The notes below the pieces were generated by a model. That model was not told the DNA's origin and made no database searches. It worked only from the letters and a program-made list of their open reading frames with translations. Positions 7,747 through 16,002 of a stretch of DNA of 64,000 nucleotides are shown in pieces (the stretch's first letter is position 1; each line of letters starts with the position of its first letter). Made by a program: the position numbers and the translations under genes. This DNA comes from Paenibacillus sp. Soil750. GTDB taxonomy: Bacteria; Bacillota; Bacilli; Paenibacillales; NBRC-103111. The stretch is taken from contig NZ_LMSD01000007.1 in the NCBI RefSeq assembly GCF_001428045.1, forward strand, positions 1-64,000, read 5' to 3'.

Positions 7747-8013
7747 TTACATATACACGGCAATGAAAATAACGCAAATGCAATTTAACGCAATGAGCAG
7801 CGGAAAGCCCACAACAAACGAAGTATGCTTCGTTTTGTGACGCCACATGCGCATGCCGAGCCAACCGCCTATCCCACCGCCGAGAGCAGCGAGTAGGAAC
7901 AGGCGTTTTTCCGGTACACGGCGTCCGCCTTTTTTGGCTTGTCCTTTGTCATGTCCCATCTCAATAAACGTAATGATATTCATCAATAATAAATAAATAA
8001 GAAAATAAGTCAC
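7747..8013 (-). CDS. DUF1294 family membrane protein
   Basis: 88 aa. An N-terminal membrane segment (residues 2-17), a basic segment MGHDKGQAKKGGRRVPE, then LFLLAALGGGIGGWLGM with RHKTKH, and a second hydrophobic end (residues 67-87). This layout, with DK..A..R.PE and LGM...RHKT.H, is that of DUF1294. Function of the family is not known. It stands alone with its own terminator. Confidence 0.85.
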   Translation of the reverse strand: MTYFLIYLLLMNIITFIEMGHDKGQAKKGGRRVPEKRLFLLAALGGGIGGWLGMRMWRHKTKHTSFVVGFPLLIALNCICVIFIAVYM

Positions 8014-8107
8014 GGCAGTACACCTTCATTCCCCTAAAATAGTGCAACTACTCCTATCTTAAAAGGGAACTCGCTAGGGGTCAACTTGTGTCGCAGTCCA
8101 TTATCTA

Positions 8108-10153
8108 CTAATCTAGCACTTCGCTGTCAAAAATATGAGCCCGCTCCAAATACGCCCTCAGCGGCATGAACGAAGCCCCCGTCCAGAAGGACGAGTCGCC
8201 GACCAACTCGGCTGCATCATCTCGCGCCTGCTCCATGATTTCGAAATCCGCCATCATATCGGCGATGCGGAACTCCGGCAGCCCGCTCTGCTTCGTGCCG
8301 AAGAAATCCCCCGGCCCGCGCAGTTCGAGATCGCGCCGGGCAATCTCGAAGCCGTCGGTAGTCTCCGTCATCGCCTTCATGCGCTCCTTGCCGACCTCCG
8401 TCTTCGGGTCGGCGATGAGCACACAGAAAGACTGGTGCTCGCCCCGCCCGACCCGGCCGCGAAGCTGGTGCAGCTGCGACAGCCCGAAGCGGTCAGCGTC
8501 GTAGATCACCATCAGCGTGGCGTTCGGCACGTCCACGCCCACCTCGATCACCGTGGTCGACACGAGCGCCTCCACGTTGCCTTCCTTAAAGGCGCGCATG
8601 ATCGCTTCCTTCTCCTGCGCGCTCATACGCCCATGCAGTAAGCCGATCCGCATCTGCGGAAAATGCTGCTGCAACTGAATATGGACGTCGATTGCATTCT
8701 GCACGTCCAGCTTGTCCGACTCCTCGATGAGCGGACAAATAATATACGCCTGACGGCCAGCGGCCACCTCGCGCTGAATAAAGCCGAGCACACGCTCCAG
8801 CATCGCATGCTGAACCGCGTACGTCTTGATCGGCTTACGCCCCTTCGGCAGCTCGCGCAGCGTCGAAACGTCCATGTCGCCGAATGCCGTAATGGCCAGC
8901 GTGCGTGGGATCGGCGTCGCCGTCATCGTCAGCACGTCCGGATTCATCCCTTTGCGCCGCAGGATGCTGCGCTGGTTCACCCCAAAGCGATGCTGCTCGT
9001 CCGTCACAACCAGACCTAACTGGCGGAAATACACATCCTCTTGAATCAGTGCATGCGTCCCGACCAATACATGGATCAAGCCCATCTGTAAAGAGGCCAG
9101 CAGATCCCGTCGCTGGCGGTCTGTTGAGCTTCCGGTCAGCAAAGCGACCTGCAGCCCATAAGGCTCGAACAACGTGCTGAGCGAGCGATTATGCTGCTCA
9201 GCGAGAATCTCCGTCGGCACCATCAACGCGCCTTGGTAACCGGCCTTCACCGTCGCGTACAGCCCGATAGCCGCGACGATCGTCTTCCCCGCACCGACAT
9301 CGCCCTGCAGCAGTCGGTTCATCGCGTAGGGCTCCTGCATGTCGTGCAGGAGCTCACCAACGACCTTCTTCTGCGACTCCGTCAGCTGGAAGGGGAGCGC
9401 GCGCACGAAGGCGCGTACAGCAGGCAGATCGACCTGCTGCTTCAACCCATCCGTCCGGCTGCGCGTCACAGCCCGGTAAGCTTGAAGCTTGAGCTGGAAT
9501 AGGAACAGCTCCTCATATACCATGCGCCTGCGCGCCTGCTTGCCCTCCTCCACGCCACTCGGCGTGTGGATGACAGCCAGCGCCTTGCTGCGCGGCATAA
9601 ACCCATACCTGCCGGTAATAACCGCCGGCAGCACTTCACTGATCAAAGCGCTGTACTGCGTCAGCGCCTGCCCGATCACTTTACGCATCCATTTCTGCGT
9701 AATCGAGCCCGCAACCGAATACACCGGCTGAATCGTGCCGCTATTCGAATCCCCTTGTCCGGGGAACTCCGAATCGGACACACTCATTTGCCGCCGCTTG
9801 GCGTCCCACTTGCCAGTCAGGAGTATCTCCTGCTGCGGCCGCAAGCGATCCTTCAGAAAATGGCGGTTAAACCACACCGCCGTCAGCAAGAAATCATCGA
9901 CCATCACCTTGCAGGATAGGCGAGATTTGCCGCTGTAGCGCTGCATGACCGGCTCGCCGATGATATAGCCTTTTACAGTGACACGATCGCCATCCTTAAC
10001 ACTGGCTAGATCGCGAACCGTATAATCCTCATACCGGAACGGAATATATTCCAGCAAATCCATAACCGTAAAAACGCCCATGGCGTTTAGCTCAAGTGCT
10101 TTTTGAGCGCCAACTCCATGGACTTCACGTACTTGACATTGATTTAGATCCAT
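8108..10153 (-). CDS. recG: ATP-dependent DNA helicase RecG
   Basis: 681 aa, full length. RecG remodels stalled replication forks and branch-migrates Holliday junctions. An N-terminal OB-fold wedge domain (about residues 60-160) precedes a superfamily 2 helicase core: Walker A GDVGAGKT, DEQH box, TATPIPRT, and motif VI QLRGRVGRG near the C-terminus. The C-terminal part is unusually GC-rich compared with the first 60 codons and with neighbouring genes. Last gene of the yloU-fakA-degV-recG run, starting 3 nt after degV stops. Confidence 0.97.
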   Translation of the reverse strand: MDLNQCQVREVHGVGAQKALELNAMGVFTVMDLLEYIPFRYEDYTVRDLASVKDGDRVTVKGYIIGEPVMQRYSGKSRLSCKVMVDDFLLTAVWFNRHFLKDRLRPQQEILLTGKWDAKRRQMSVSDSEFPGQGDSNSGTIQPVYSVAGSITQKWMRKVIGQALTQYSALISEVLPAVITGRYGFMPRSKALAVIHTPSGVEEGKQARRRMVYEELFLFQLKLQAYRAVTRSRTDGLKQQVDLPAVRAFVRALPFQLTESQKKVVGELLHDMQEPYAMNRLLQGDVGAGKTIVAAIGLYATVKAGYQGALMVPTEILAEQHNRSLSTLFEPYGLQVALLTGSSTDRQRRDLLASLQMGLIHVLVGTHALIQEDVYFRQLGLVVTDEQHRFGVNQRSILRRKGMNPDVLTMTATPIPRTLAITAFGDMDVSTLRELPKGRKPIKTYAVQHAMLERVLGFIQREVAAGRQAYIICPLIEESDKLDVQNAIDVHIQLQQHFPQMRIGLLHGRMSAQEKEAIMRAFKEGNVEALVSTTVIEVGVDVPNATLMVIYDADRFGLSQLHQLRGRVGRGEHQSFCVLIADPKTEVGKERMKAMTETTDGFEIARRDLELRGPGDFFGTKQSGLPEFRIADMMADFEIMEQARDDAAELVGDSSFWTGASFMPLRAYLERAHIFDSEVLD

Positions 10154-10156
10154 CTC

Positions 10157-11017
10157 TTACACCGTACTCACGAAGGCTGCTATAGTACCTGGACCAGCAT
10201 GTGCGCCAATAACAGGGCCTAGGGTAATATACGCCACGTTCTCCACAGCAAACCGCTGCACGATGGCCTCCCGCAGCTGCTCCGCACCTTCCAAATTATT
10301 AGCATGAGCAATATGCAGCGAGCGAATCGTCTTGTCCGACACATCCGCCGCTAACAGTTCAAGAATGCGTGCAATCGCCTTTTTGTTACCACGAACCTTA
10401 TCAACGACGCTCACTTCACCTGCGCTGTCCAACGAAAGAATTGGCTTAATGTTCAATAAAGAACCAAGAAGCGCGGACGCTTTGCCAATTCGACCACCCT
10501 TTTGAAGAAACTCCAACGTATCGACAAGGAAGTATATATAAAAGTTCGCTCTCATGGTCTGAACTAGCGCTACAATTTCATCGACACTCTTGCCTGCCTG
10601 AACAGCCTCAGCAGCAGCCACAACGAGCGCGCCAATACCATACGAAGCAGAGCAGGAATCGACGACGTGAACCTTGCCGAGCTGATCGCCCTCTAGCAGC
10701 GTAGAAGCTAGCTCAGCCGTCCTGTACGTACCACTCAACACAGAAGACAAATGAATAGAGATGACCTCTGTATCAGGCTTTTCTAACAAGCTTTGATACA
10801 CGTCCAGAAACTCACCTGGTGATGGCGTTGATGTTGTTGGAAAATGCGCAGATGACGTCAGCTTGCGATAGAAGTCCTCCGACTGAAGCGTCACCGTATC
10901 CAGATACTGTTCTTCGCCAAAATTAATTTTGAGCGGCACCATTTCGATGTTCAACGCTTCTCTGACAGCCAATGGAATATCGGCCGTGCTATCCGTTACA
11001 ATACGAATATTTGTCAC
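10157..11017 (-). CDS. DegV family fatty-acid-binding protein
   Basis: 286 aa. DegV/FakB proteins hold a fatty acid that the FakA kinase phosphorylates to acyl-phosphate for phospholipid synthesis. The start of the protein, TNIRIVTDSTADIP, and the central TSTPSPGEF and HLSSVLSGTY are the family's fatty-acid pocket motifs. The neighbouring gene encodes the FakA kinase (27 nt away at the chosen gene ends), so a FakA-FakB pair is the obvious reading. Upstream GTG codons at 11035 and 11026 are possible, but GGAG placed 8 nt before the GTG at 11017 makes that the best start. B. subtilis has sdaAB-sdaAA at this locus instead. Confidence 0.88.
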   Translation of the reverse strand: MTNIRIVTDSTADIPLAVREALNIEMVPLKINFGEEQYLDTVTLQSEDFYRKLTSSAHFPTTSTPSPGEFLDVYQSLLEKPDTEVISIHLSSVLSGTYRTAELASTLLEGDQLGKVHVVDSCSASYGIGALVVAAAEAVQAGKSVDEIVALVQTMRANFYIYFLVDTLEFLQKGGRIGKASALLGSLLNIKPILSLDSAGEVSVVDKVRGNKKAIARILELLAADVSDKTIRSLHIAHANNLEGAEQLREAIVQRFAVENVAYITLGPVIGAHAGPGTIAAFVSTV

Positions 11018-11062
11018 AGGGCTCACTCCAATCACGAATTTACACTACCTGCTTGTACGATC

Positions 11063-12805
11063 CTATTCAACGGAGAAAAGGTAAGCATACAAGGGTTGTC
11101 CACCTGGATGAAGCTCAATTTCCATATCCGGATACAACGTCTGGATAAAAGCTTCCAGCTCGCCCGTTCCTTCCTCCGTCGCATCTTCGCCCGTCAGGAT
11201 CGTTACAATTTCGCTGCCTTCATCGATCATTTCCTCCAGCAGCTTCTTGCAAGCGTCCATCAGACTTGGCTGTGAAGAAACAATCCGCCCATCTTGAATA
11301 CCGATGAAATGCCCCTGTTTAATATCTATCCCATCCATGTTCGTATCACGCACCGCATACGTCACTTGACCGGATTTCACACGTCGCAGTGATTCATTCA
11401 TCGCGTCCGTATTCGTCTGTGCATCCGCCTTCTCCTGGAAAGCCAGAATAGCTGCTAGTCCTTGCGGAATGGATTTGGATGGGATGACGATCAGTGTTTT
11501 GTTATCGACTAGATCAACCGCTTGCTGCGCGGCCAAAATAATATTCGAGTTGTTCGGAAGCACATAAATCGTATCCGCATCAATACTGTTCACTGCGTTC
11601 ACGATATCCTCTGTACTTGGGTTCATCGTTTGTCCGCCAGACAGCACGACATCCACACCCACACTGGATAAAATGTCCGTAATCCCGTCACCCAGTGCAA
11701 CTGCAACGAAGCCATACGGCTTATTTGGCACTGTGATTACTGCAACAGCAGCAGGACTCACGACAGGAGCCTCGTACCCATGCGTCACGTCTTCTAATAT
11801 ATGTGAATGCTGATCACGCATATTTTCGATTTTGATCCGGCTGAGTGCGCCGTAATTCATCGCTTGATTCATAACCTCGCCCGGGTATTCCGCATGAATA
11901 TGCACTTTCACGAGCTCTTCATCAGCAACAACAAGGAGCGAATCTCCTAGCTTGCTAAGCTGATCACGGAACGTACCTTCATCGAATGTAAAACCCTTGA
12001 CCTTGCCTGGAGCAATCGTAAGCATAAATTCCGTGCAATAGCCGAATTCGATATCTTCCGTGGCTAAATGGGCCTGTGCTGGCATGTGAGCATGTACTTC
12101 TTTGGCCAAGTTCATGCCAGGAAGAAGCGATACCTCACCTAGATTCGTATCCATCGTTGCAAAGTCCTCGTCGACTTGTACCAATCCGCCGCTTAACGAC
12201 GTAACGAAACCTTCGTAGACACAGACAAGACCTTGGCCTCCCGCATCAACAACGCCGACCTGTTTAAGAATCGCAAGTTGATCCGGTGTTTTGGCCAGTG
12301 CTTCCTTGGCTCTGCCCAAAACCTCGTTCATCAAATCCAATACATCACTGCTGCGGCGGAATTGCACGGCATGTTTAGCGGCTTCCTTGGATACCGTTAA
12401 AATCGTGCCCTCAACCGGTTTCACAACAGCCTTATACGCTGTTTCTACGCCTTGCTGCAAGGCAGCCGCGAATTGTTGACCATTCACACTTTCTAATTCA
12501 TGCACATATTTCGCGAAACCGCGGAACAATTGTGACAAAATCACACCGGAATTGCCTCTTGCACCCATCAGTAACCCTTTGGACAATGCATCAGCTGCTT
12601 TCCCAATATGAGAAGATGGCTTCTTTTTCAGTTCCTCACAGCCTGCTGTGAGTGTTAAATTCATGTTGGTGCCAGTATCTCCATCGGGTACAGGGAATAC
12701 GTTCAATCCATTAACCTTATCTACATTCCTGCGAAGGTTATCCGCACCCGCCAAGACCATGGCAGTGAAGTCATTTCCATTTATTGAAATAAAGCGCTTA
12801 CTCAA
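11063..12805 (-). CDS. fakA: Fatty acid kinase FakA (YloV, DAK2 domain)
   Basis: 580 aa. ATP-dependent kinase of the Dak2 class: the nucleotide-binding NVFPVPDGDTGTNMNLT with the metal-binding Asp residues lies at residues 35-55, followed by MGARGNSGVILSQ. A middle domain and a C-terminal DegV-like YloV domain follow. It phosphorylates a fatty acid bound by FakB (DegV). It starts with TTG behind AGGGG. It lies between yloU and degV, as yloV does next to yloU in B. subtilis. Confidence 0.92.
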   Translation of the reverse strand: MSKRFISINGNDFTAMVLAGADNLRRNVDKVNGLNVFPVPDGDTGTNMNLTLTAGCEELKKKPSSHIGKAADALSKGLLMGARGNSGVILSQLFRGFAKYVHELESVNGQQFAAALQQGVETAYKAVVKPVEGTILTVSKEAAKHAVQFRRSSDVLDLMNEVLGRAKEALAKTPDQLAILKQVGVVDAGGQGLVCVYEGFVTSLSGGLVQVDEDFATMDTNLGEVSLLPGMNLAKEVHAHMPAQAHLATEDIEFGYCTEFMLTIAPGKVKGFTFDEGTFRDQLSKLGDSLLVVADEELVKVHIHAEYPGEVMNQAMNYGALSRIKIENMRDQHSHILEDVTHGYEAPVVSPAAVAVITVPNKPYGFVAVALGDGITDILSSVGVDVVLSGGQTMNPSTEDIVNAVNSIDADTIYVLPNNSNIILAAQQAVDLVDNKTLIVIPSKSIPQGLAAILAFQEKADAQTNTDAMNESLRRVKSGQVTYAVRDTNMDGIDIKQGHFIGIQDGRIVSSQPSLMDACKKLLEEMIDEGSEIVTILTGEDATEEGTGELEAFIQTLYPDMEIELHPGGQPLYAYLFSVE

Positions 12806-12834
12806 AGTGATTCCCCTTCCTGGTTATCGGGCTT

Positions 12835-13194
12835 TTATTTGGCCACTCGCACGCCTTGAACAAAGATGTTCACATCGTCTACTTGCAGCCCTACAACTTC
12901 ATTTAAAATATATTTGACTTTCGTTTGGACATTACCTGCCACTACGGATATTTTGGTTCCATAGCTGACAATAATATAAAGATCAATTTCAAGTCGGCCG
13001 TTCTCTCTACGAACTTCGACACCACGGCTCAAATTGTCTCGACCTAGCAGCTCAGCTATACCATCCTTCAATTGCTTTCTCGTTGCCATGCCTACAAGTC
13101 CATAGCAATCTAATGCAGCAGATCCGGCCAGAGTTGAAATCACTTCATTGGTAATATACACTTTTCCATACTCGGTTGTGAGTTCAATCGGCAT
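12835..13194 (-). CDS. yloU: Asp23/Gls24 family envelope stress protein YloU
   Basis: 119 aa, one Asp23 domain: GKVYITNEVISTLAGSAALDCYGLVGM near the N-terminus and VDVNIFVQGV at the end. Some members attach to the membrane through a partner; no membrane segment is visible here. The gene is conserved next to fakA across Bacillota, but its role in fatty acid use is not settled. A second Asp23 gene lies at 55542. Confidence 0.9.
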   Translation of the reverse strand: MPIELTTEYGKVYITNEVISTLAGSAALDCYGLVGMATRKQLKDGIAELLGRDNLSRGVEVRRENGRLEIDLYIIVSYGTKISVVAGNVQTKVKYILNEVVGLQVDDVNIFVQGVRVAK

Positions 13195-13244
13195 TATGTA
13201 ACAACTCCTTCAAGTTTCGCTTTACCAAGACTAATCTTCATTGT

Positions 13245-13274
13245 ACTATAACATACTTCATAAATAAACGGCAA
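13245..13274 (-). promoter_or_regulatory. Possible promoter of yloU-fakA-degV-recG
   Basis: Minus strand TTGCCG (13274-13269) and TATAGT (13250-13245) with an 18-nt spacer, 50 nt before yloU. Divergent from the rpmB promoter. Confidence 0.45.
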
Positions 13275-13290
13275 AAATGCGCTTAATTCG

Positions 13291-13320
13291 TTGACTAGGC
13301 TCCTTTTGCTATGCTATTAT
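13291..13320 (+). promoter_or_regulatory. Promoter of rpmB
   Basis: TTGACT (13291-13296), 18-nt spacer, TATTAT (13315-13320). A leader of about 115 nt follows, with a small CAAGC-TTAG-GCTTG hairpin just before the ribosome binding site. Confidence 0.7.
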
Positions 13321-13443
13321 GTTTAAGTGTGTTTTTGCTGGTTACGTTCACGTATCACAAGTAAAAATTTGAGGAATACTGTCATGTCAAGCTTAGGCTT
13401 GCCACCCAGGCTTCTTTGTATACTGCCGAAGGAGGTGTCAAAC

Positions 13444-13632
13444 ATGTCCCGCAAATGTTTCATTACAGGTAAAAGTCCTAGTTCAGGAAATCACGTGTCC
13501 CACGCTAACAATAAAAACAAGCGTACTTGGGGAGTTAACGTTCAAAAGGTTCGCATCCTCGTTGATGGTAAACCGAAACGGGTTTACGTAAGTACTCGTG
13601 CGTTGAAATCCGGAAAAGTGGCTCGCGTTTAA
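13444..13632 (+). CDS. rpmB: 50S ribosomal protein L28
   Basis: 62 aa, start ATG behind a strong GAAGGAGGTG. The sequence [10 protein letters not shown], the HxxN..KRTW segment and [15 protein letters not shown] are characteristic of bL28. Only one Cys is present, so this is the zinc-free (C-) form; it could serve when zinc is short, but no Zur site is seen. It faces away from the surrounding minus-strand genes, as rpmB does next to spoVM in B. subtilis. Confidence 0.97.
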   Translation: MSRKCFITGKSPSSGNHVSHANNKNKRTWGVNVQKVRILVDGKPKRVYVSTRALKSGKVARV

Positions 13633-13671
13633 TTCGTAGCTACGGATACTTAACTTACTTATGTGAATGAC

Positions 13672-13699
13672 AAAAAGCACCTTAATCGGTGCTTTTTTT
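13672..13699. terminator. Bidirectional terminator between rpmB and spoVM
   Basis: AAAAAGCACC / GGTGCTTTTTTT with a 6-nt loop; T-runs on both strands. Confidence 0.9.
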
Positions 13700-13736
13700 G
13701 CATTCCTGGGGAGAATGACGTAAGTATGGGCAAACC

Positions 13737-13817
13737 CTAGTTTTTACTAAACGTATTAAGTACAGCTTTCACGAATCCTCCCAAAAATCTCGGCAGTTTG
13801 ATTGTGTAGAATTTCAT
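13737..13817 (-). CDS. spoVM: Stage V sporulation protein M (SpoVM), 26 aa
   Basis: A 26-codon gene. The peptide begins MKFYTIKLPRFLGG and continues as a short amphipathic helix ending FSKN, which closely matches B. subtilis SpoVM (also 26 aa, MKFYTIKLPKFLGG). SpoVM is made in the mother cell, recognises the convex forespore membrane, anchors SpoIVA to begin coat assembly, and is degraded by or inhibits FtsH. Position between rpe and rpmB is the conserved one. AAGGAGGGG stands 6 nt before the ATG. An unusual hairpin-rich leader lies upstream. Confidence 0.95.
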   Translation of the reverse strand: MKFYTIKLPRFLGGFVKAVLNTFSKN

Positions 13818-13830
13818 TCTCTACCCCTCC

Positions 13831-13995
13831 TTAGAGTTTTCGTCAGAAAACTGGCTTCGAAAGCATCAGCTTAGAATTGTCGTCAGCTCACTGACCTCGT
13901 TCAAGCATTCACTTCGCGGCCCGTCAGCCGCCTTATTCACAAGCTTCTGCTTGTTCTAGCGCCAGTTCACTGACCTTCTTGAGCAAACGTTTCAC
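13831..13995 (-). repeat. Tandem ~40-bp hairpin repeat in the spoVM leader
   Basis: Four degenerate units begin at 13831, 13871, 13913 and 13951. Plus-strand consensus is TT-N8-CGTCAG-N4-ACTGACCTCG-N-AAGCAT. On the spoVM strand they fold into short stems such as GTCAG-TGAG-CTGAC, GTCAG-TGAA-CTGGC, GTTTTC-TGAC-GAAAAC, CAAGC-AGAA-GCTTG and GCGGC-TGACGG-GCCGC. Confidence 0.65.
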
Positions 13996-14004
13996 AACGT
14001 GCAT
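13933..14004 (-). CDS. Possible 23-aa leader peptide upstream of spoVM
   Basis: ATG at 14004 with AGGAG 5 nt upstream; the product starts MHVVKRLLKKVSELALEQ and ends AEACE. It would form a charged helix. It begins about 20 nt after the predicted start of the spoVM transcript and runs through the first hairpin unit. I know no family for it. It may be a real small peptide, a translated leader that affects spoVM, or a chance frame. Confidence 0.35.
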   Translation of the reverse strand: MHVVKRLLKKVSELALEQAEACE

Positions 14005-14030
14005 GACTGCTCCTAAAACATCATTACAAC

Positions 14031-14038
14031 AGTGTATG
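14031..14038 (-). promoter_or_regulatory. Possible SigE -10 for spoVM
   Basis: CATACACT on the minus strand matches the SigE -10 (CATACANT). The region about 14 nt upstream (GGCACTTT) is only a weak -35. B. subtilis spoVM is SigE-dependent, which fits. Confidence 0.45.
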
Positions 14039-14104
14039 CCCAGAGCGTAGAAAAAGTGCCTTCTATTTTTACTTCCTCCCACAATTCAGTTGCTTCCAGA
14101 AAGC

Positions 14105-14136
14105 AAAAAAAGCTACAAGAGCGCATCACTCTTGTA
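14105..14136 (-). terminator. Terminator after the rpe-distal membrane gene
   Basis: TACAAGAG / CTCTTGTA with a 7-nt loop, followed on the minus strand by GC and seven T's. It ends the long dapF-to-rpe transcript and insulates spoVM from it. Confidence 0.88.
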
Positions 14137-14151
14137 ACTATATGTATGCGG

Positions 14152-14397
14152 CTATGGAGCCGTTATGCCCACCTCATTGTACAATGCAACAATTAAACTG
14201 AAAATGAAATAGAAGAATACCGAGATGACGATAAACCATACGCGGAAGCTAATTTGCTCAAATCGACGGAAGAACCGCATCCCTACGTAAAGAGCACCAA
14301 GCGAGAAAATGTACTTCACAAAATCGTCTATGTGTGAGAAACACGTCAATAATACCGCGCAAAGCAGACTGTACATCAGTAACCAGAGAAATCTCAT
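14152..14397 (-). CDS. Hypothetical small membrane protein, 81 aa
   Basis: Unrecognised. Three hydrophobic segments (about residues 3-20, 26-40 and 51-70) suggest an inner-membrane protein, with a basic RFFRRFE linking the second and third. The frame opens at 14469 inside rpe, but the ATG at 14397 follows GGGGA by 9 nt and lies after the rpe stop, so it is the likely start. B. subtilis carries thiN (thiamine pyrophosphokinase) at this position; this gene is unrelated. Confidence 0.7.
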   Translation of the reverse strand: MRFLWLLMYSLLCAVLLTCFSHIDDFVKYIFSLGALYVGMRFFRRFEQISFRVWFIVISVFFYFIFSLIVALYNEVGITAP

Positions 14398-14413
14398 TGT
14401 TCTTCGTCCCCTT

Positions 14414-15064
14414 TTAGCCGCGTATTCGTCTAATGGCCTCAGCACGGTCCTGTTGCCCGAATACGGCATTGCCGGCTACTAAGACGTCAGCCCCCGCCTC
14501 TATGACCTGACGAGCTGTTATCTCGTTGATACCGCCGTCTACTTCAATGTGAAGCCCCGTGAGACCCTTCGCATTCGCCTGCTCACGCAGCGCGCGAATT
14601 TTAGTCAGCATCCCAGGGATGAACGCCTGCCCACCAAAGCCTGGATTCACCGTCATAATAAGCACGAGATCCAAGTGCTCATCAAGCACATGCTCAATCA
14701 GCGAAATTGGTGTAGCAGGATTCAACACAACGCCAGCTTTAATACCGCTTTGTTTAATTAGGTCGAGCGTCCGGTGTAGATGCGTACAGGCTTCTACATG
14801 CACAGAAATCAGATCCGCACCAGCTTTTACAAAATCAGGAATATAGCGGTCCGGCTTTTCGATCATCAAATGAACATCCAGCGGAAGCTTGGTGACTGGA
14901 CGAATCGCGTCAACGACTAAGGGACCAATTGTAATATTTGGCACAAAATGTCCATCCATAACGTCGACATGAATCCAGTCCGCTCCGCCCTGCTCCACTG
15001 CCTTAATCTCATCGCCAAGCTTGGCAAAATCGGCAGATAAAATAGAAGGTGCTACATATACCAT
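14414..15064 (-). CDS. rpe: Ribulose-phosphate 3-epimerase
   Basis: 216 aa, TIM barrel of the pentose phosphate pathway that interconverts ribulose 5-phosphate and xylulose 5-phosphate. Signatures: [13 protein letters not shown] at the start, [14 protein letters not shown] with the metal-binding His and catalytic Asp, [20 protein letters not shown] and EVDGGIN with the second catalytic Asp. Usual length. It starts 5 nt after rsgA stops, within the same operon. Confidence 0.97.
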   Translation of the reverse strand: MVYVAPSILSADFAKLGDEIKAVEQGGADWIHVDVMDGHFVPNITIGPLVVDAIRPVTKLPLDVHLMIEKPDRYIPDFVKAGADLISVHVEACTHLHRTLDLIKQSGIKAGVVLNPATPISLIEHVLDEHLDLVLIMTVNPGFGGQAFIPGMLTKIRALREQANAKGLTGLHIEVDGGINEITARQVIEAGADVLVAGNAVFGQQDRAEAIRRIRG

Positions 15065-15069
15065 TACGC

Positions 15070-16002
15070 CTAATACCTCCTCTTCCGATCCTTGATTTCA
15101 GTTAAAAATAACAAGTAATGATCATAACGAGAAGCTGCGATCGTCCCACTGGCCACGCCGTCCCGCACTTTACAGTCCGGTTCATGCAAATGCAAGCAAC
15201 CTCTAAATCGACAGCCCTCAGCAACAGCCGCGAACTCTCTGAAGCAGCTGCTAAGCCCTTCCGCCTCGACCTCCATGAAGTCCAACTGGCTGAAGCCCGG
15301 TGTATCGGCAACAAGGCCCCCATTAGCAAGAGGCAACAGCTCCACATGACGAGTTGTATGCTTTCCTCTCCCTAATCGTTGAGAGATCGCATTCGTCTCT
15401 AGATCAAGACCGCTAATCATTTTATTCAATAAAGAGGACTTGCCAACACCGGATTGTCCAGCAAACACACTCACTTTGCCATCCAAATGCTGTAGAATCG
15501 CTTCTACGCCCTCTTCAAGTCTAGAACTCGTCGTAACGAAGGGATAACCTATTCCCTCATAGAGGGTCGTAATCCGCTTAAATTCCGTCGAAGTCATTTC
15601 TTTGGCATGAGAGGCATTGTCATCCGTCTCCGTCAGCAAATCGCTTTTGGTGAAGCATAACAGCACATCAATCCCTGTATTCTCGATATGAACCAGAAAC
15701 TTGTCCAACAGCTGTGTATTCAGAACAGGCTCTGTCACCGAAAAAACAAGCACAACCACGTTCACATTCGCGATCGGCGGACGAATAAGCTCCGAAGAGC
15801 GAGGAAGGATTTCCGTAACGGTTCCCTCCCCGTTCTCTGTGGCTTCGTACACGACACGGTCTCCAACAAGCGGCGTTATATTTCTATTTTTGAACACGCC
15901 TCTTCCACGACAAGTAACCGTATTCCCCTCTAGAAGAGCAGCTCCTTCAGGCAATACATAATAATAACCGCTAAGCGCTTTGACAATGAGTCCTTGCGGC
16001 AT
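15070..16002 (-). CDS. rsgA: Ribosome small-subunit GTPase RsgA (CpgA)
   Basis: 310 aa. A circularly permuted GTPase that checks and matures the 30S subunit. An N-terminal OB fold is followed by the guanine motif TKSDL before Walker [14 protein letters not shown], and then DTPGF, the order expected of the permuted fold. A C-terminal zinc knuckle ([14 protein letters not shown]) is present. Its ATG shares one base with the prkC stop, so the two are translationally coupled; in B. subtilis CpgA is phosphorylated by PrkC. Confidence 0.96.
   Translation of the reverse strand: MPQGLIVKALSGYYYVLPEGAALLEGNTVTCRGRGVFKNRNITPLVGDRVVYEATENGEGTVTEILPRSSELIRPPIANVNVVVLVFSVTEPVLNTQLLDKFLVHIENTGIDVLLCFTKSDLLTETDDNASHAKEMTSTEFKRITTLYEGIGYPFVTTSSRLEEGVEAILQHLDGKVSVFAGQSGVGKSSLLNKMISGLDLETNAISQRLGRGKHTTRHVELLPLANGGLVADTPGFSQLDFMEVEAEGLSSCFREFAAVAEGCRFRGCLHLHEPDCKVRDGVASGTIAASRYDHYLLFLTEIKDRKRRY

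Noticed and set aside
13831-13995. CRISPR-like repeats
   Set aside because: Units are degenerate, there are only four, and there are no unique spacers between them; no cas genes anywhere.
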